64,000 nucleotides of DNA, taken from Bacteroidales bacterium UBA4070. Its GTDB lineage: Bacteria; Bacteroidota; Bacteroidia; Bacteroidales; VadinHA17. The DNA lies in assembly GCA_002383485.1 (NCBI GenBank), contig DFYY01000013.1, positions 1 through 64,000 of the forward strand, read 5' to 3'. This document shows, piece by piece, positions 9,001 to 17,045 of the stretch. Numbering within the stretch: the first letter of the stretch is position 1; the number at the start of each line of letters is the position of its first letter. The notes beneath the pieces are model-generated. The model worked only from the letters and a program-made list of their open reading frames with translations, was not told where the DNA came from and ran no database searches. The translations under genes and the position numbers were made by a program.

Positions 9001-12000
9001 AGTTCACTGCCGGCCCGGGGGTCTTTTCCTGCCTGCTGTTCATGATCTGTACTGTTCCGTTGCAGGGAAGTGTTCTTTCAATGGGGGAATACCTGTAACG
9101 CGGGGCAGTTCTCTTTTCGGTTATCTCCCTGCTGACCTTTTCGAGATAAGCAGTTGTAAGGACACTGCTGCGCCAGTCCTCCATCGCATTACCCTTCGCA
9201 TAGTACTGAGGAATCCTTTTGACAGGGTCGAAAGACCTCATTCTCAGTAGTCCTTTCTCGAAATCATATTCATAGAGGGGCTCGAACCTGAAACTGGTTG
9301 TAAATTTTCCGGGCAGCACGAACAGTGCATTGGCCGGCATCACCGGTCCGACAATACGTGTACCCCGTGAAGAAAATTGCCTGTCGGGATTTGCAAGCTG
9401 CTGCCTGACATCACTCATCAGGCGGATATTGCCGTCCTGCTGCAGGTAAGCCACACTGTTCTCAAACAATGTTTTATATGGCATGACGTAATTGGCAATC
9501 TGGCGTTGCTCTTTATCAGTCATCTTATCAGGCGCATCTTTTCTTGTGTAGCCGGCAGGCTTTTCGCTGTCCCTGATTGAAAGGACAGTCTTTTTACCGC
9601 TCACAAACCTGATGCTGTCAGCCTCGTAAACTGCCCCGGGGGTCCTGATGCTGATGAAATGATAGCCGGTGTCAACCCTGAAGGAGTATGGCTGATTGGC
9701 CGATGCAAAATCAATGTAACCCGGTCTGTGATCAACGAAAACCTGGTTGATCCGTACCGGCATGCCGTCACTGAAGATGAAGGGGGCGAACTGGGTGATG
9801 TTGTCGCCCATGTCACATCTAAACAGGGCTATCTCTTCCGGGTGGTAACGGAACCTGAAATATGCTACTGTATCAAGGCCGGCTTTGGCATTCCACCAGT
9901 CATATTCCAGTCGATGGGTACGATAAGGTGAATTGGGTGTGGCAGTACTGAAAGAGTTGATATGCTCCTTGTTTTTTCCGGGTTTCGCAAGATACGGAAG
10001 TGCCGGCAGGTTATACCCGAACTTGCGGGTAAGAGAAAAGGCTGTTATATCTGTATTCCGGGCAGGTCTTCCGTCAATATCCGTTACAGTAAGTGTAATT
10101 GCAGTCTCCTTTCCCGGTATAATTTTGTCAGGCTGCTCCGCCGAAATATTCAACCTGCTTTTGTCCCTTGAGATCTCATAGATACTGTTGTTCATTTCTC
10201 CTCCCCACAGGTAGCTGAGAGAGAGATACCATTTCCGGTCAGAGGTGACTTTCTCCCTGAAATCAAGGGTTTGGGCTGTTCCGCGGGCTACCTCGCGATT
10301 AAGGTCATATATGAAGTAGCTGAAGGCCAGTCCGGTATTGCTTGTTGCACTAATAAAGACTGAGTCGGCTGTCCTGTGTGTCCGGGGTGCGATACCGTTC
10401 GGAAGTTCCATGGTTTCCACCGTGCGCCGGGCATTTCCTGAGGTGACTGTATAGCCGGTGATGAACGGATCAATCTTCATCTGCCAGGGGAGGCTGATTT
10501 TTTGAGCCGGTTGTTTGTTGCCGAACGCATCCGAGGCAATCAGTTCAGCCTCCCTTGCTGTTTCGGTACCATTGACTTTCAGGTAAAACCTTATTGAGTC
10601 TCCGATGGTGCTGTAGCATATCTCCTCCTTCCTGTCAATGAAGGTCATTGTTCTGGTTTCAGTGACCGATTCATTGTCCGAGGTGTTGGCAACAGCAACA
10701 ATTTTACAGGTCATATTTGCATCCGGGAATAAGCTGTCAGGAATCATCACCACCGTCTCGCCTGATGGCCGGAGGTTCTCACGGATCACTGCAATAGTGT
10801 CCTTTACCGGAAGAAACGGCCCAGGGATCTCATTGACTCTTTCGCGAAGGATATGCAGGGTTACCCTGACATCAGGCAAAATCATGTCATTTTCATTCAG
10901 GGCTTTCAGCCCGATTATAAACGGCCGGCCCCTGTACTGCACGCTGTCAGGTGTCCTGACAACGAGCTTCAGACTCCGGAGATCATAATACTCATACATG
11001 AAGGATCCGGATAACAGTGCACGACTCCTGTTTGCAGGGGTCATGGTGATCCTGTAATCATTGTCGAGCCGTAGACCGAGGGTGTCTGAAAGAACGAAGG
11101 AGTGTGTGTATCCTCCGGGTGTATAGGGCGACAGGGTGGCAAGCTTAATTCTCCTGTATGGATCGGTGAGGTAGATATTCAGGTCTGTTTCTCCCTGAAA
11201 TGGCTTTTTGTTTTTCCCGGTGAGCACATATGCCTTAAGCATCACGGTATCTCCGGGCATGTATTTCGGTTTATTGAACAGCATGAATCCGGAGTAAGGT
11301 CCGGGCTCAATCGCCCTTTTGATACTCCACCAGACACCTCGTGCCGTGCCGAACCCGTAGCCCCTTATTGCCGAGCGGACTGCATCGTATGGAAGCATGA
11401 CCACGGTTTTGACAGGAACCCATACATACCGCACGGGGGTGCCATATGCCAGTTTCCTGGAGTTACGGCGCAGCGAGGAATTGTCAAGGGTCCTTTCAAG
11501 CATGAAAAGAGTGGTTATTCCGTCATGGGTGACATTAAGGATGCCTTTGCTGTTGCTCTTTACATGGATGTATGCATTTATGGAGGGATCGTAGCGAAGA
11601 GTCCTCATCCCCCTCTTAAGAACCGCATCTTCAATTATGAGTCCGGAGGCATCGCGAACCTGTATTACAAGGTCAGTTTTATTGTCAACAACTGCCAGGT
11701 GAACGTTTGGTACTGAGCTATACAGCACCTTTACCTTGTCGTTGTCAACATAGGCGGTGACATAATTTCCCGGCTGAAGTTTTCCTTTATAGGTTGTTCC
11801 TGTAGGGAAGGAGTCAACCACCTGCCTGAAGAGTGTCTCATCCTTGCCGGTTGAACCCTTGCGGATCAGGTCCAGAGCCTGTTTTTCCGTTATGGAGAAG
11901 ATGTAGGTGTAAGGGCTGTTGGTACGGCTTCTGGTCAGATCCTGTGATCCCAGTGTGCCGGAGATCAGCAGGGCCAGCATGAAAATGAATGGCCTGATCA

Positions 12001-12001
12001 T
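6053..12001 (-). CDS. giant secreted alpha-2-macroglobulin family protein with inserted TonB-plug domain
   Basis: This 1982-residue protein starts with a signal peptide (MIRPFIFMLALLISGTLGSQ). The first ~1080 residues are macroglobulin-like beta domains; an MG2-type stretch (KPKYMPGDTVMLKAYVLTG) lies near residue 240. Around 1105-1185 is a carboxypeptidase-regulatory-like domain (GVVTSLSDNERLPGVTVY), followed at about 1188-1297 by a SusC-type plug (EVVVIGYG, FMIRGVSS, PLIIIDGVPY, ALYGSRAAGGVI) without any beta-barrel. The A2M core follows (WKPDLRTDDSGKVTFTVKFPDDITSWETF written in relatives as a continuous block) and then GCNEQ with C1531, which fits the CxEQ thioester motif, inside an alpha/alpha toroid. 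Bacterial macroglobulins are thought to trap proteases in the periplasm or at the surface. The gene stands alone with no PbpC partner. Confidence 0.85.
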   Translation of the reverse strand: MIRPFIFMLALLISGTLGSQDLTRSRTNSPYTYIFSITEKQALDLIRKGSTGKDETLFRQVVDSFPTGTTYKGKLQPGNYVTAYVDNDKVKVLYSSVPNVHLAVVDNKTDLVIQVRDASGLIIEDAVLKRGMRTLRYDPSINAYIHVKSNSKGILNVTHDGITTLFMLERTLDNSSLRRNSRKLAYGTPVRYVWVPVKTVVMLPYDAVRSAIRGYGFGTARGVWWSIKRAIEPGPYSGFMLFNKPKYMPGDTVMLKAYVLTGKNKKPFQGETDLNIYLTDPYRRIKLATLSPYTPGGYTHSFVLSDTLGLRLDNDYRITMTPANRSRALLSGSFMYEYYDLRSLKLVVRTPDSVQYRGRPFIIGLKALNENDMILPDVRVTLHILRERVNEIPGPFLPVKDTIAVIRENLRPSGETVVMIPDSLFPDANMTCKIVAVANTSDNESVTETRTMTFIDRKEEICYSTIGDSIRFYLKVNGTETAREAELIASDAFGNKQPAQKISLPWQMKIDPFITGYTVTSGNARRTVETMELPNGIAPRTHRTADSVFISATSNTGLAFSYFIYDLNREVARGTAQTLDFREKVTSDRKWYLSLSYLWGGEMNNSIYEISRDKSRLNISAEQPDKIIPGKETAITLTVTDIDGRPARNTDITAFSLTRKFGYNLPALPYLAKPGKNKEHINSFSTATPNSPYRTHRLEYDWWNAKAGLDTVAYFRFRYHPEEIALFRCDMGDNITQFAPFIFSDGMPVRINQVFVDHRPGYIDFASANQPYSFRVDTGYHFISIRTPGAVYEADSIRFVSGKKTVLSIRDSEKPAGYTRKDAPDKMTDKEQRQIANYVMPYKTLFENSVAYLQQDGNIRLMSDVRQQLANPDRQFSSRGTRIVGPVMPANALFVLPGKFTTSFRFEPLYEYDFEKGLLRMRSFDPVKRIPQYYAKGNAMEDWRSSVLTTAYLEKVSREITEKRTAPRYRYSPIERTLPCNGTVQIMNSRQEKTPGPAVNFLVSVAGRAIYDRQGYDRVLTNIRPGIYRFISFLPGGQHLIVDSVEVRSNSATFIDLACAETSDDPELYRKIIEMINAPGSRPGTPTSLERQLMQEFTRQDANAYDGPGFTVSGVVTSLSDNERLPGVTVYCQENGFGTITDHDGRYSIRLPFGNHKLKFMFIGMKPFETEVYYENQLDVTLEEELLAMDEVVVIGYGVSRKESLSASVTTVNALQGRMAGVQVSDDRVFMIRGVSSADVQAPLIIIDGVPYSGDMSLIDPELLKNMTIVKDPAMTALYGSRAAGGVIMLTMKPGGVIAAAAESDALVDEQFLAEAMAGGTLRRNFRDYGYWKPDLRTDDSGKVTFTVKFPDDITSWETFAVAINGNRQAGSAKGNIRAFMPVTGLLSAPHYVVDGDSLNLIGRIMNHTGAPMSLTERFISNADTLVNRQRDLAEAIVDTLPVIAHGSDSLRLEYSFTTGTGLKDGEFRPLPVLRAGIEVDSGMVAFIEKDSVLSVDLAGWPGEVTLTAVAGLADIRNAASHSLIGYVYGCNEQMASRLAGYLSAVETERHLGKVSRSDEREIKSLIGKLLDNRNEDGLWGWWGKSPTEDWISQHIIRTLLRAGKLGYTVNIGLSGITDFAVLALEKNPAPSAALSLLEILSDIGAKADYNRYLNIISDSARLSLTDSIRIAGLRQRHKMPADLSFLEKARRETVLGGVYFTTESGRWNIMKTDMQTTLLAYDLLCRDTLQKIARPELIRRYFYEYLSMKSPLNTYQTASVLNALAFYPEPERKNEDRARMRISGAMEMVVDSFPYKAAIPVGARPVTIRNDSDMPLFLSLGSKLFIADPEEDTTDFRVTTMLSAPGHEGWSGTTGKPAVGEAKSGIPVTPYTEEVKSGKPVTLITHVDFFKSAEYVVIEIPVPSGFAYNDKKGYRPGEVHREFYRDHVAIFIRHASPGRRIFEISLMPRFTGRFVMNPAKVSLMYFPVIYSNNELKKITIN

Positions 12002-12044
12002 GGAGTGGCAGCTTATTATTGCGTATGACCATAAAATTATGAAT

Positions 12045-12096
12045 AAAAAAGCGAAGGTGTACCGCTGCTGCTCATTAAAAGCTCGCGATACACCTT
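12045..12096 (-). terminator. rho-independent terminator of the 2-oxoacid dehydrogenase operon
   Basis: Read on the minus strand, AAGGTGTA (12089-12096) pairs with TACACCTT (12054-12061) around an AT-rich loop with additional G/C pairs, and a run of six T follows (12045-12050). It lies 86 bases past the lpd stop and just before the macroglobulin gene, separating the two units. Confidence 0.7.
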
Positions 12097-12181
12097 AATT
12101 ATTTTTGTTGACTCAGACTCTTGCCGGGTTTTTTCCTGTAGCGACACCAACCGGATTTTCCGGTATCAGGTCTGAACCGTT

Positions 12182-13507
12182 TCAGGCTTTGTGGACAGGT
12201 TTGCCAACGGCATCGGCACCTGCCTCGAGGAAGACCTCTGAGATAGTCGGGTGGGCATGCATTGTATGAGCCACATCCCATACCGTGCTCTCAACCGCCA
12301 TGTAGGCTGCTGCCTCGCTTATCAGGTCAGTGGCATTGTGAGAAATGATCTGTACGCCCAGAACCTCGCCGTATTTTAGCTCGGAGATGATACGGAGGAT
12401 TCCTTCGGGTTGTCCCTCCGTGAGCGCCTTGCCATTGGCCGAGAGGGGGAACTCATTTACCTTGTATTCTGTTCCCTCTGCAGTAAGCTGCTGCTCGGTC
12501 CTGCCTATCTGTGCAATCTCGGGGTCAGTGTAGAGAGTCAGCGGTACGCGCTCCGTCTCCATGGTCTCAGTGATGCCAAGGATATGGTTCACTGCTGCCA
12601 GCGCCTGTGCTGAGGCAGCGTGTGCATATATGCTCCTTCCGTTTACATCGCCAACGGCATAGACGCCACTGACGCTGGTCTGGAAATGCTCATCAACAAC
12701 ATAGAAGCTTTCCTTTTCCTCCGGGTTCAGTGCCCCTGTGGGCTTGATCCCCCTGCGGGGCATGCAGTTGACAATCCCTTCGTAATCATCCAGGTTCAGC
12801 GAATCATAACCCGCAGAACCTTCAATAGTCTTGATCTTCATTGAGTCAAGCCTCTTGTTTATGTAGGCATTCAGGTAATCATCCAGAGCAGGGAACACCT
12901 TTTCGGAAGACTTCAGCAGCGTCACGTCCCTGCCTATCAGGGCAAGCATCTGGGAAACCTCGGCAGCTACAGGACCCTCTCCAACTACCAGGAGTTTCTG
13001 CGGTATCTCCTTTTGTGAGAACATGTTCTCGAGATTGATTATCCGGCTTTCGTCGCCAACCTTGAAGGGCAGAGGCCTTGGATATGAACCTGTTGCAATG
13101 ATTATGTTTTTTGCCCTGAGCATCCGGTTGTCAACCACCACGGTGTCAGCTGCCTCAATGGAGGCAGTCCCGGAAATGGTCTCCACGTTGTTCTTCTTCA
13201 GCAGATATTCAACACCCTTGGTAAGGCGCCGCACAATGCGGTCAGACCGTTTCACTGCCTTCTCCCAGCTGAATTTAAGCAATTTCGGGTCAAGTCCTTC
13301 GACACCGAAGTCCGCAGCCATACCCAGCCTTGAAAAATACTTCGCGCTCTCGAGCATAGCCTTGGAAGGGATACAGCCCCAGTTGAGGCACATACCGCCC
13401 ACATGCTTCTTCTCTATCACAGCTGTCTTCAGACCTGCCTGTCCTGCCCTTATGGCGGCAACGTAACCTGCCGGCCCTGCTCCGATAATTATAAGATCAT
13501 AATCCAT
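12182..13507 (-). CDS. lpdA: dihydrolipoyl dehydrogenase (E3)
   Basis: E3 reoxidises the dihydrolipoyl arm of E2 and passes electrons through FAD to NAD+. The 441 residues begin with the FAD dinucleotide motif IIGAGPAGYVAAIRAGQAG, followed by the redox-active disulfide in CLNWGCIPSK (C40, C45). A second FAD motif (VSGVYAVGDVNG, near residue 275) and the C-terminal catalytic His region AHTMHAHPTISEVF are present. The length is slightly below the common 460-475. The gene is last in the E1 alpha-E1 beta-E2-E3 order, 18 bases after the E2 stop, and a terminator follows. Confidence 0.93.
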   Translation of the reverse strand: MDYDLIIIGAGPAGYVAAIRAGQAGLKTAVIEKKHVGGMCLNWGCIPSKAMLESAKYFSRLGMAADFGVEGLDPKLLKFSWEKAVKRSDRIVRRLTKGVEYLLKKNNVETISGTASIEAADTVVVDNRMLRAKNIIIATGSYPRPLPFKVGDESRIINLENMFSQKEIPQKLLVVGEGPVAAEVSQMLALIGRDVTLLKSSEKVFPALDDYLNAYINKRLDSMKIKTIEGSAGYDSLNLDDYEGIVNCMPRRGIKPTGALNPEEKESFYVVDEHFQTSVSGVYAVGDVNGRSIYAHAASAQALAAVNHILGITETMETERVPLTLYTDPEIAQIGRTEQQLTAEGTEYKVNEFPLSANGKALTEGQPEGILRIISELKYGEVLGVQIISHNATDLISEAAAYMAVESTVWDVAHTMHAHPTISEVFLEAGADAVGKPVHKA

Positions 13508-13525
13508 CTCCGGTCTCCTTTCTTT

Positions 13526-14806
13526 TTATCGCATTATAAGTGCCAGCGGATCTGAAACACCTGCTGCCACATCGTTGAGGAACTCCGTTGCCTCTGCTCC
13601 GTCAACCATCCTGTGGTCAACCGAGAGGGAGAGGGGCATGACGTTTCCTACCTTTATCTCACCGTCAGCCACCACCGGCTGCTGGTTTATACGGCCAATG
13701 CCGAGGATGCCAACCTGCGGATAGTTAATCACCGGCACTCCGAACCAGCCGCCCAGGGCACCATAGTTGGTGATTGTGAATGTACCGTCCTTCATGTCAT
13801 CAAGAGTCAGCTTCCTGTCGCGCGCTTTCACGGCTATCTCTGCCACAGCACGGCTCAGATCCTTAATGCTCAGTTTGTCAGCGTCACGTATCACCGGCAC
13901 CACCAGGCCATCCTCGGTGCTCACGGCTATGCCTATGTTGTAGTAGTTTTTGTATATGATATTTCCCTTTTCAAAGTCCATCTCGGAGTTGAGTTCGGGA
14001 TGGCGCTTCAGCGCTGCCACCACTGCCTTTATAATGAATGGCAGGTATGTGAGGCTGAGGTTCTCCTTCTTATACTCTTCCTTATAACGGGCACGGGCAT
14101 CGACAAGCTTTGACACTTCAGGTTCCTCGAAGAGGGTCATATGTGCCGTGCTCTGCTTCGAGCGCAGCATATTGCGTGCTATTGACTTCCTGATCTGGGT
14201 CATCGGCCTGATCTCGATGAGTTCACCCGGGGCAACCTGTGCTGCCGGCGCCTTCGTGGCAGCGGTAGTGTACGCTGCTGCAGGAGCGTGGAAGTTCTGT
14301 ATGTCGCTCTTCATCACCCTGCCTGCTGGCCCGGTGCCGGTCACCTGGTTGATATCGATGTTCATCTCCCTGGCCATTGCCCGTGCCACCGGTGTAGACA
14401 GTACCTTACGTCGCTCTGCGGAAGCTGCTGCCGGTTTCGACTCTGTGCCTTCCTCACTTGCAGGAAGAAGTGCATTGCCTGAGGCCACCTCGATGGTTCC
14501 CACGACACCGGCACCCTTCTCCTCAACCTGCTCAGGCTGAGTTGCCGGGGCTTCTGCTGCGGCTTCGCCTGCAATCTCAATCTCAACAAGGATTTCTCCC
14601 ACGTGAATGGTTTCACCAACCTTTCCGTAACGGGCAGCGATGACACCTTCCCGGGGCGAAGGGATATCCGTAACCACCTTATCGGTCTCCATCTTCACCA
14701 GCGGCTGGCCAACCTTCACGGCAGTACCCTTGTCAACGTACCACTCGATGATGATACCCTCGGTGAGGCCTTCGCCTATATCCGGGAATTTGAATATATA
14801 TCTCAT
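13526..14806 (-). CDS. 2-oxoacid dehydrogenase E2, dihydrolipoamide acyltransferase
   Basis: E2 forms the core of the complex and transfers the acyl group from E1 to CoA. Of 426 residues, 1-78 are a single lipoyl domain with the lipoylated lysine K43 in METDKV. An Ala/Pro/Glu-rich linker and a peripheral subunit-binding domain (LSTPVARAMAREMNID ... GTGPAGRVMKSDI, about 135-170) follow. The C-terminal catalytic domain carries SVDHRMVDGA, the HxxxDG active-site motif. The start MRYIFKFPDIGEGLTEG matches homologues. Position between E1 beta and E3 assigns it to this complex. Pyruvate and branched-chain 2-oxoacids are both possible substrates. Confidence 0.92.
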   Translation of the reverse strand: MRYIFKFPDIGEGLTEGIIIEWYVDKGTAVKVGQPLVKMETDKVVTDIPSPREGVIAARYGKVGETIHVGEILVEIEIAGEAAAEAPATQPEQVEEKGAGVVGTIEVASGNALLPASEEGTESKPAAASAERRKVLSTPVARAMAREMNIDINQVTGTGPAGRVMKSDIQNFHAPAAAYTTAATKAPAAQVAPGELIEIRPMTQIRKSIARNMLRSKQSTAHMTLFEEPEVSKLVDARARYKEEYKKENLSLTYLPFIIKAVVAALKRHPELNSEMDFEKGNIIYKNYYNIGIAVSTEDGLVVPVIRDADKLSIKDLSRAVAEIAVKARDRKLTLDDMKDGTFTITNYGALGGWFGVPVINYPQVGILGIGRINQQPVVADGEIKVGNVMPLSLSVDHRMVDGAEATEFLNDVAAGVSDPLALIMR

Positions 14807-14810
14807 TGCT

Positions 14811-15788
14811 TCAGAATTTTATTGTTCTTTCAATCTCGTAGAAGATCTTTTCCGGGGTTATCATGTAATGGTGCTCGCCCCTGGGATAGGGTACGATCAC
14901 ATCAAAGGCAGCCACTCTCTTCGGCGGGGCCTCGAGGTGGAGGAATGCCTCCTCATTGGCGAGGGCAATGATCTCCGAACCCACGCCGAAGCTGCGGGGT
15001 TCCTCTCCTACGAAAATAATCCTTCCGGTTTTCTTCACCGAAGCAGTAATTGTCTCCTTGTCAAGGGGATATATAGTTCTCAGGTCTATCAGCTCCACCG
15101 AGTATCCTGCCTCTTTCGCCATCACCATTGCCTTCTGCACCTCGCGTATCATGGCGCCGTAAGCAACCACGGTAACATCGGTGCCCTGAGACAGGACCTT
15201 GGCTTTGCCGATAGGAACTGAGAATTTTTCTTCACTTACTTCCTGCTTTATTGCGCGGTATATGCGCTTGGGCTCAAGGAATAATACCGGGTCATCACTC
15301 TCAATTGCAGAGATGAGAAGTCCCTTTGCATCATGGGGTGTTGAGGGGACAACCACCTTCAGTCCCGGTATGTGTGCGAATATTGCTTCCATACTCTCGG
15401 AGTGGTGCTCCAGGGCGTTGATCCCGCCACCGTAGGGAAGGCGGATCACTATCGGCATCTTATATTTGCCGCGCGACCTGTTGTGCATTCGCGTTACATG
15501 TGAGATTATCTGGTTGAATGCCGGGTAGATGAACCCGCAGAACTGCATCTCTACGACGGGGCGCAGACCGGCAGCAGCCATCCCTACCGCCGTACCGGCG
15601 ATACCTGACTCGGCCAGCGGTGAGTCGAAGACTCTCTCCACACCGTGTTTCTGCTGTAATCCCTCGGTGACCCTGAAGACGCCGCCCTCATAGCCGACGT
15701 CCTCACCATAGACTACAACACTCTTGTCCTCAGTGAGTTTGATGTCCAGCGCGTCATTGACGGCATTGACTATATTCATTGCTTTCAT
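14811..15788 (-). CDS. 2-oxoacid dehydrogenase E1 component, beta subunit
   Basis: The protein pairs with E1 alpha to make the thiamine-diphosphate decarboxylase. The start was placed at MKAMNIVNAVNDALD, giving 325 residues. It shares ATGA with the E1 alpha stop codon (a 4-base overlap) and matches where homologues begin; an in-frame ATG 18 bases upstream is less likely because it lies inside E1 alpha. Conserved blocks include GEDVGYEGGVFRVTEGL, DSPLAESGIAGTAVGMA, PVIRLPYGGGINALEHHSES and FLEPKRIYR, and the C-terminal domain has VGEEPRSFGVGSEI. The E2 start follows 4 bases downstream, so translation is probably coupled through the operon. Confidence 0.92.
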   Translation of the reverse strand: MKAMNIVNAVNDALDIKLTEDKSVVVYGEDVGYEGGVFRVTEGLQQKHGVERVFDSPLAESGIAGTAVGMAAAGLRPVVEMQFCGFIYPAFNQIISHVTRMHNRSRGKYKMPIVIRLPYGGGINALEHHSESMEAIFAHIPGLKVVVPSTPHDAKGLLISAIESDDPVLFLEPKRIYRAIKQEVSEEKFSVPIGKAKVLSQGTDVTVVAYGAMIREVQKAMVMAKEAGYSVELIDLRTIYPLDKETITASVKKTGRIIFVGEEPRSFGVGSEIIALANEEAFLHLEAPPKRVAAFDVIVPYPRGEHHYMITPEKIFYEIERTIKF

Positions 15789-16873
15789 TTGCGTGCGTTT
15801 TTCCATTGTAAGAATTTTTCATGTTCAATCTGCTGATCGCGAAGGTCCTGTGGCATCTCGGCATAGGTGTATTTGAATACATCCTCGAGCGGGTAGCTTA
15901 CCGTCTGCTCGGTCTCAATGAACTGCCTGTCAATCTCCTTATTATACTCTTCCACAAGCTTCTCCTCTTCAGCGTCTGACCACAGTTTCTTTTTCTCCAG
16001 GAAGAGCTTCATGCGGCGCAGCGGGTCCTTCAGGTCCCACTCCTTCTCCTCATCGGTTGTGCGGTACTTGGTCGGGTCATCCGAGGTTGTATGTGCACCC
16101 TTGCGGTACGTTATTGCCTCGATCAGAACAGCCTGGCTCTCCTTGCGGGCATACTCGTGGGCATACCTGAAGGCGGCAAGCATAGCGAAGATGTCATTGC
16201 CGTCTACCTTGATACCCTTAATGCCGTATGCCTTTGATTTTATTGCCATATTTATACTTGCGGTCTGCATCTTCACCGGCACTGAAATAGCGTACTGGTT
16301 GTTCTGCACCACGAAGATCACAGGCACTTTCCAGACTCCTGCAAAGTTGAGCGCTTCGTGGAAATCACCTTCCGACGTTCCTCCGTCTCCCACGAAAGCC
16401 ATTACAACCTCATCCTTTTTTTCATATTTAACAGCGTATCCTATCCCGGCTGCATGAAGCAACTGTGATGCTATCGGCACTGAGGATGGAAGCATATGAT
16501 TCGCTCCGGCGAACTTAGTCCCCTCTTCGAACCCCATGTTGAACATGAAAACATCTTTCATTGTAGCGCCTTTGGCCAGCCAGGCGCCCAGCTCACGGAA
16601 AGCCGGTACCAGCCAGTCGTCATGCCTCAGCACCGCACCGGCTGCCACACCGATAGCCTCCTGACCGTAGTTGGGAGGGTAAGTGTATACACGGCCCTGT
16701 CGCTGGTATGAGACAATCATGTGATCAAGTGTCCTGACAAAGAGCATGTCTTTATACAGCTTAAGCATCTCGTCATCGGAGAGCTTGGGCATCAGCTCCT
16801 TGCTGATGACCTTTCCGTTGTTATCGATTACCTGCAGCATCTTGTTATCTGCAGGGTCAAACTGGTCGAACAT
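15785..16873 (-). CDS. 2-oxoacid dehydrogenase E1 component, alpha subunit
   Basis: This is the thiamine-diphosphate-binding subunit, 362 residues. The cofactor motif GDGGTSEGDFHEALNF ends in the expected QNN about 28 residues later. YPPNYGQEAIGVAAGA near residue 65 and HTTSDDPTKYR (the phosphorylation-loop region in relatives) are also present. It is the first gene of the minus-strand E1 alpha-E1 beta-E2-E3 operon, divergent from the M16 peptidase pair. Sequence features resemble both PdhA of Bacillus type and branched-chain E1 alpha, so pyruvate versus branched-chain oxoacid cannot be settled by eye. The start follows AATAAAAT, an A/T-rich leader without a Shine-Dalgarno, typical of the phylum. 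Confidence 0.9.
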   Translation of the reverse strand: MFDQFDPADNKMLQVIDNNGKVISKELMPKLSDDEMLKLYKDMLFVRTLDHMIVSYQRQGRVYTYPPNYGQEAIGVAAGAVLRHDDWLVPAFRELGAWLAKGATMKDVFMFNMGFEEGTKFAGANHMLPSSVPIASQLLHAAGIGYAVKYEKKDEVVMAFVGDGGTSEGDFHEALNFAGVWKVPVIFVVQNNQYAISVPVKMQTASINMAIKSKAYGIKGIKVDGNDIFAMLAAFRYAHEYARKESQAVLIEAITYRKGAHTTSDDPTKYRTTDEEKEWDLKDPLRRMKLFLEKKKLWSDAEEEKLVEEYNKEIDRQFIETEQTVSYPLEDVFKYTYAEMPQDLRDQQIEHEKFLQWKNARK

Positions 16874-17045
16874 ATTTTATTTTGTTTAACGTTTCTTGCA
16901 TAAAAGACAAATAAGTTACGAATTTGTTCAACAACAGGAGCTACAGCCCTGAATGTGAAGAAATGTTAACGGAGGCCGGAGGTAACGGGATTTCTGTTTA
17001 AATTAGCTGATTATTATGCAATCAGTTAACCCAATCTTCGAAATC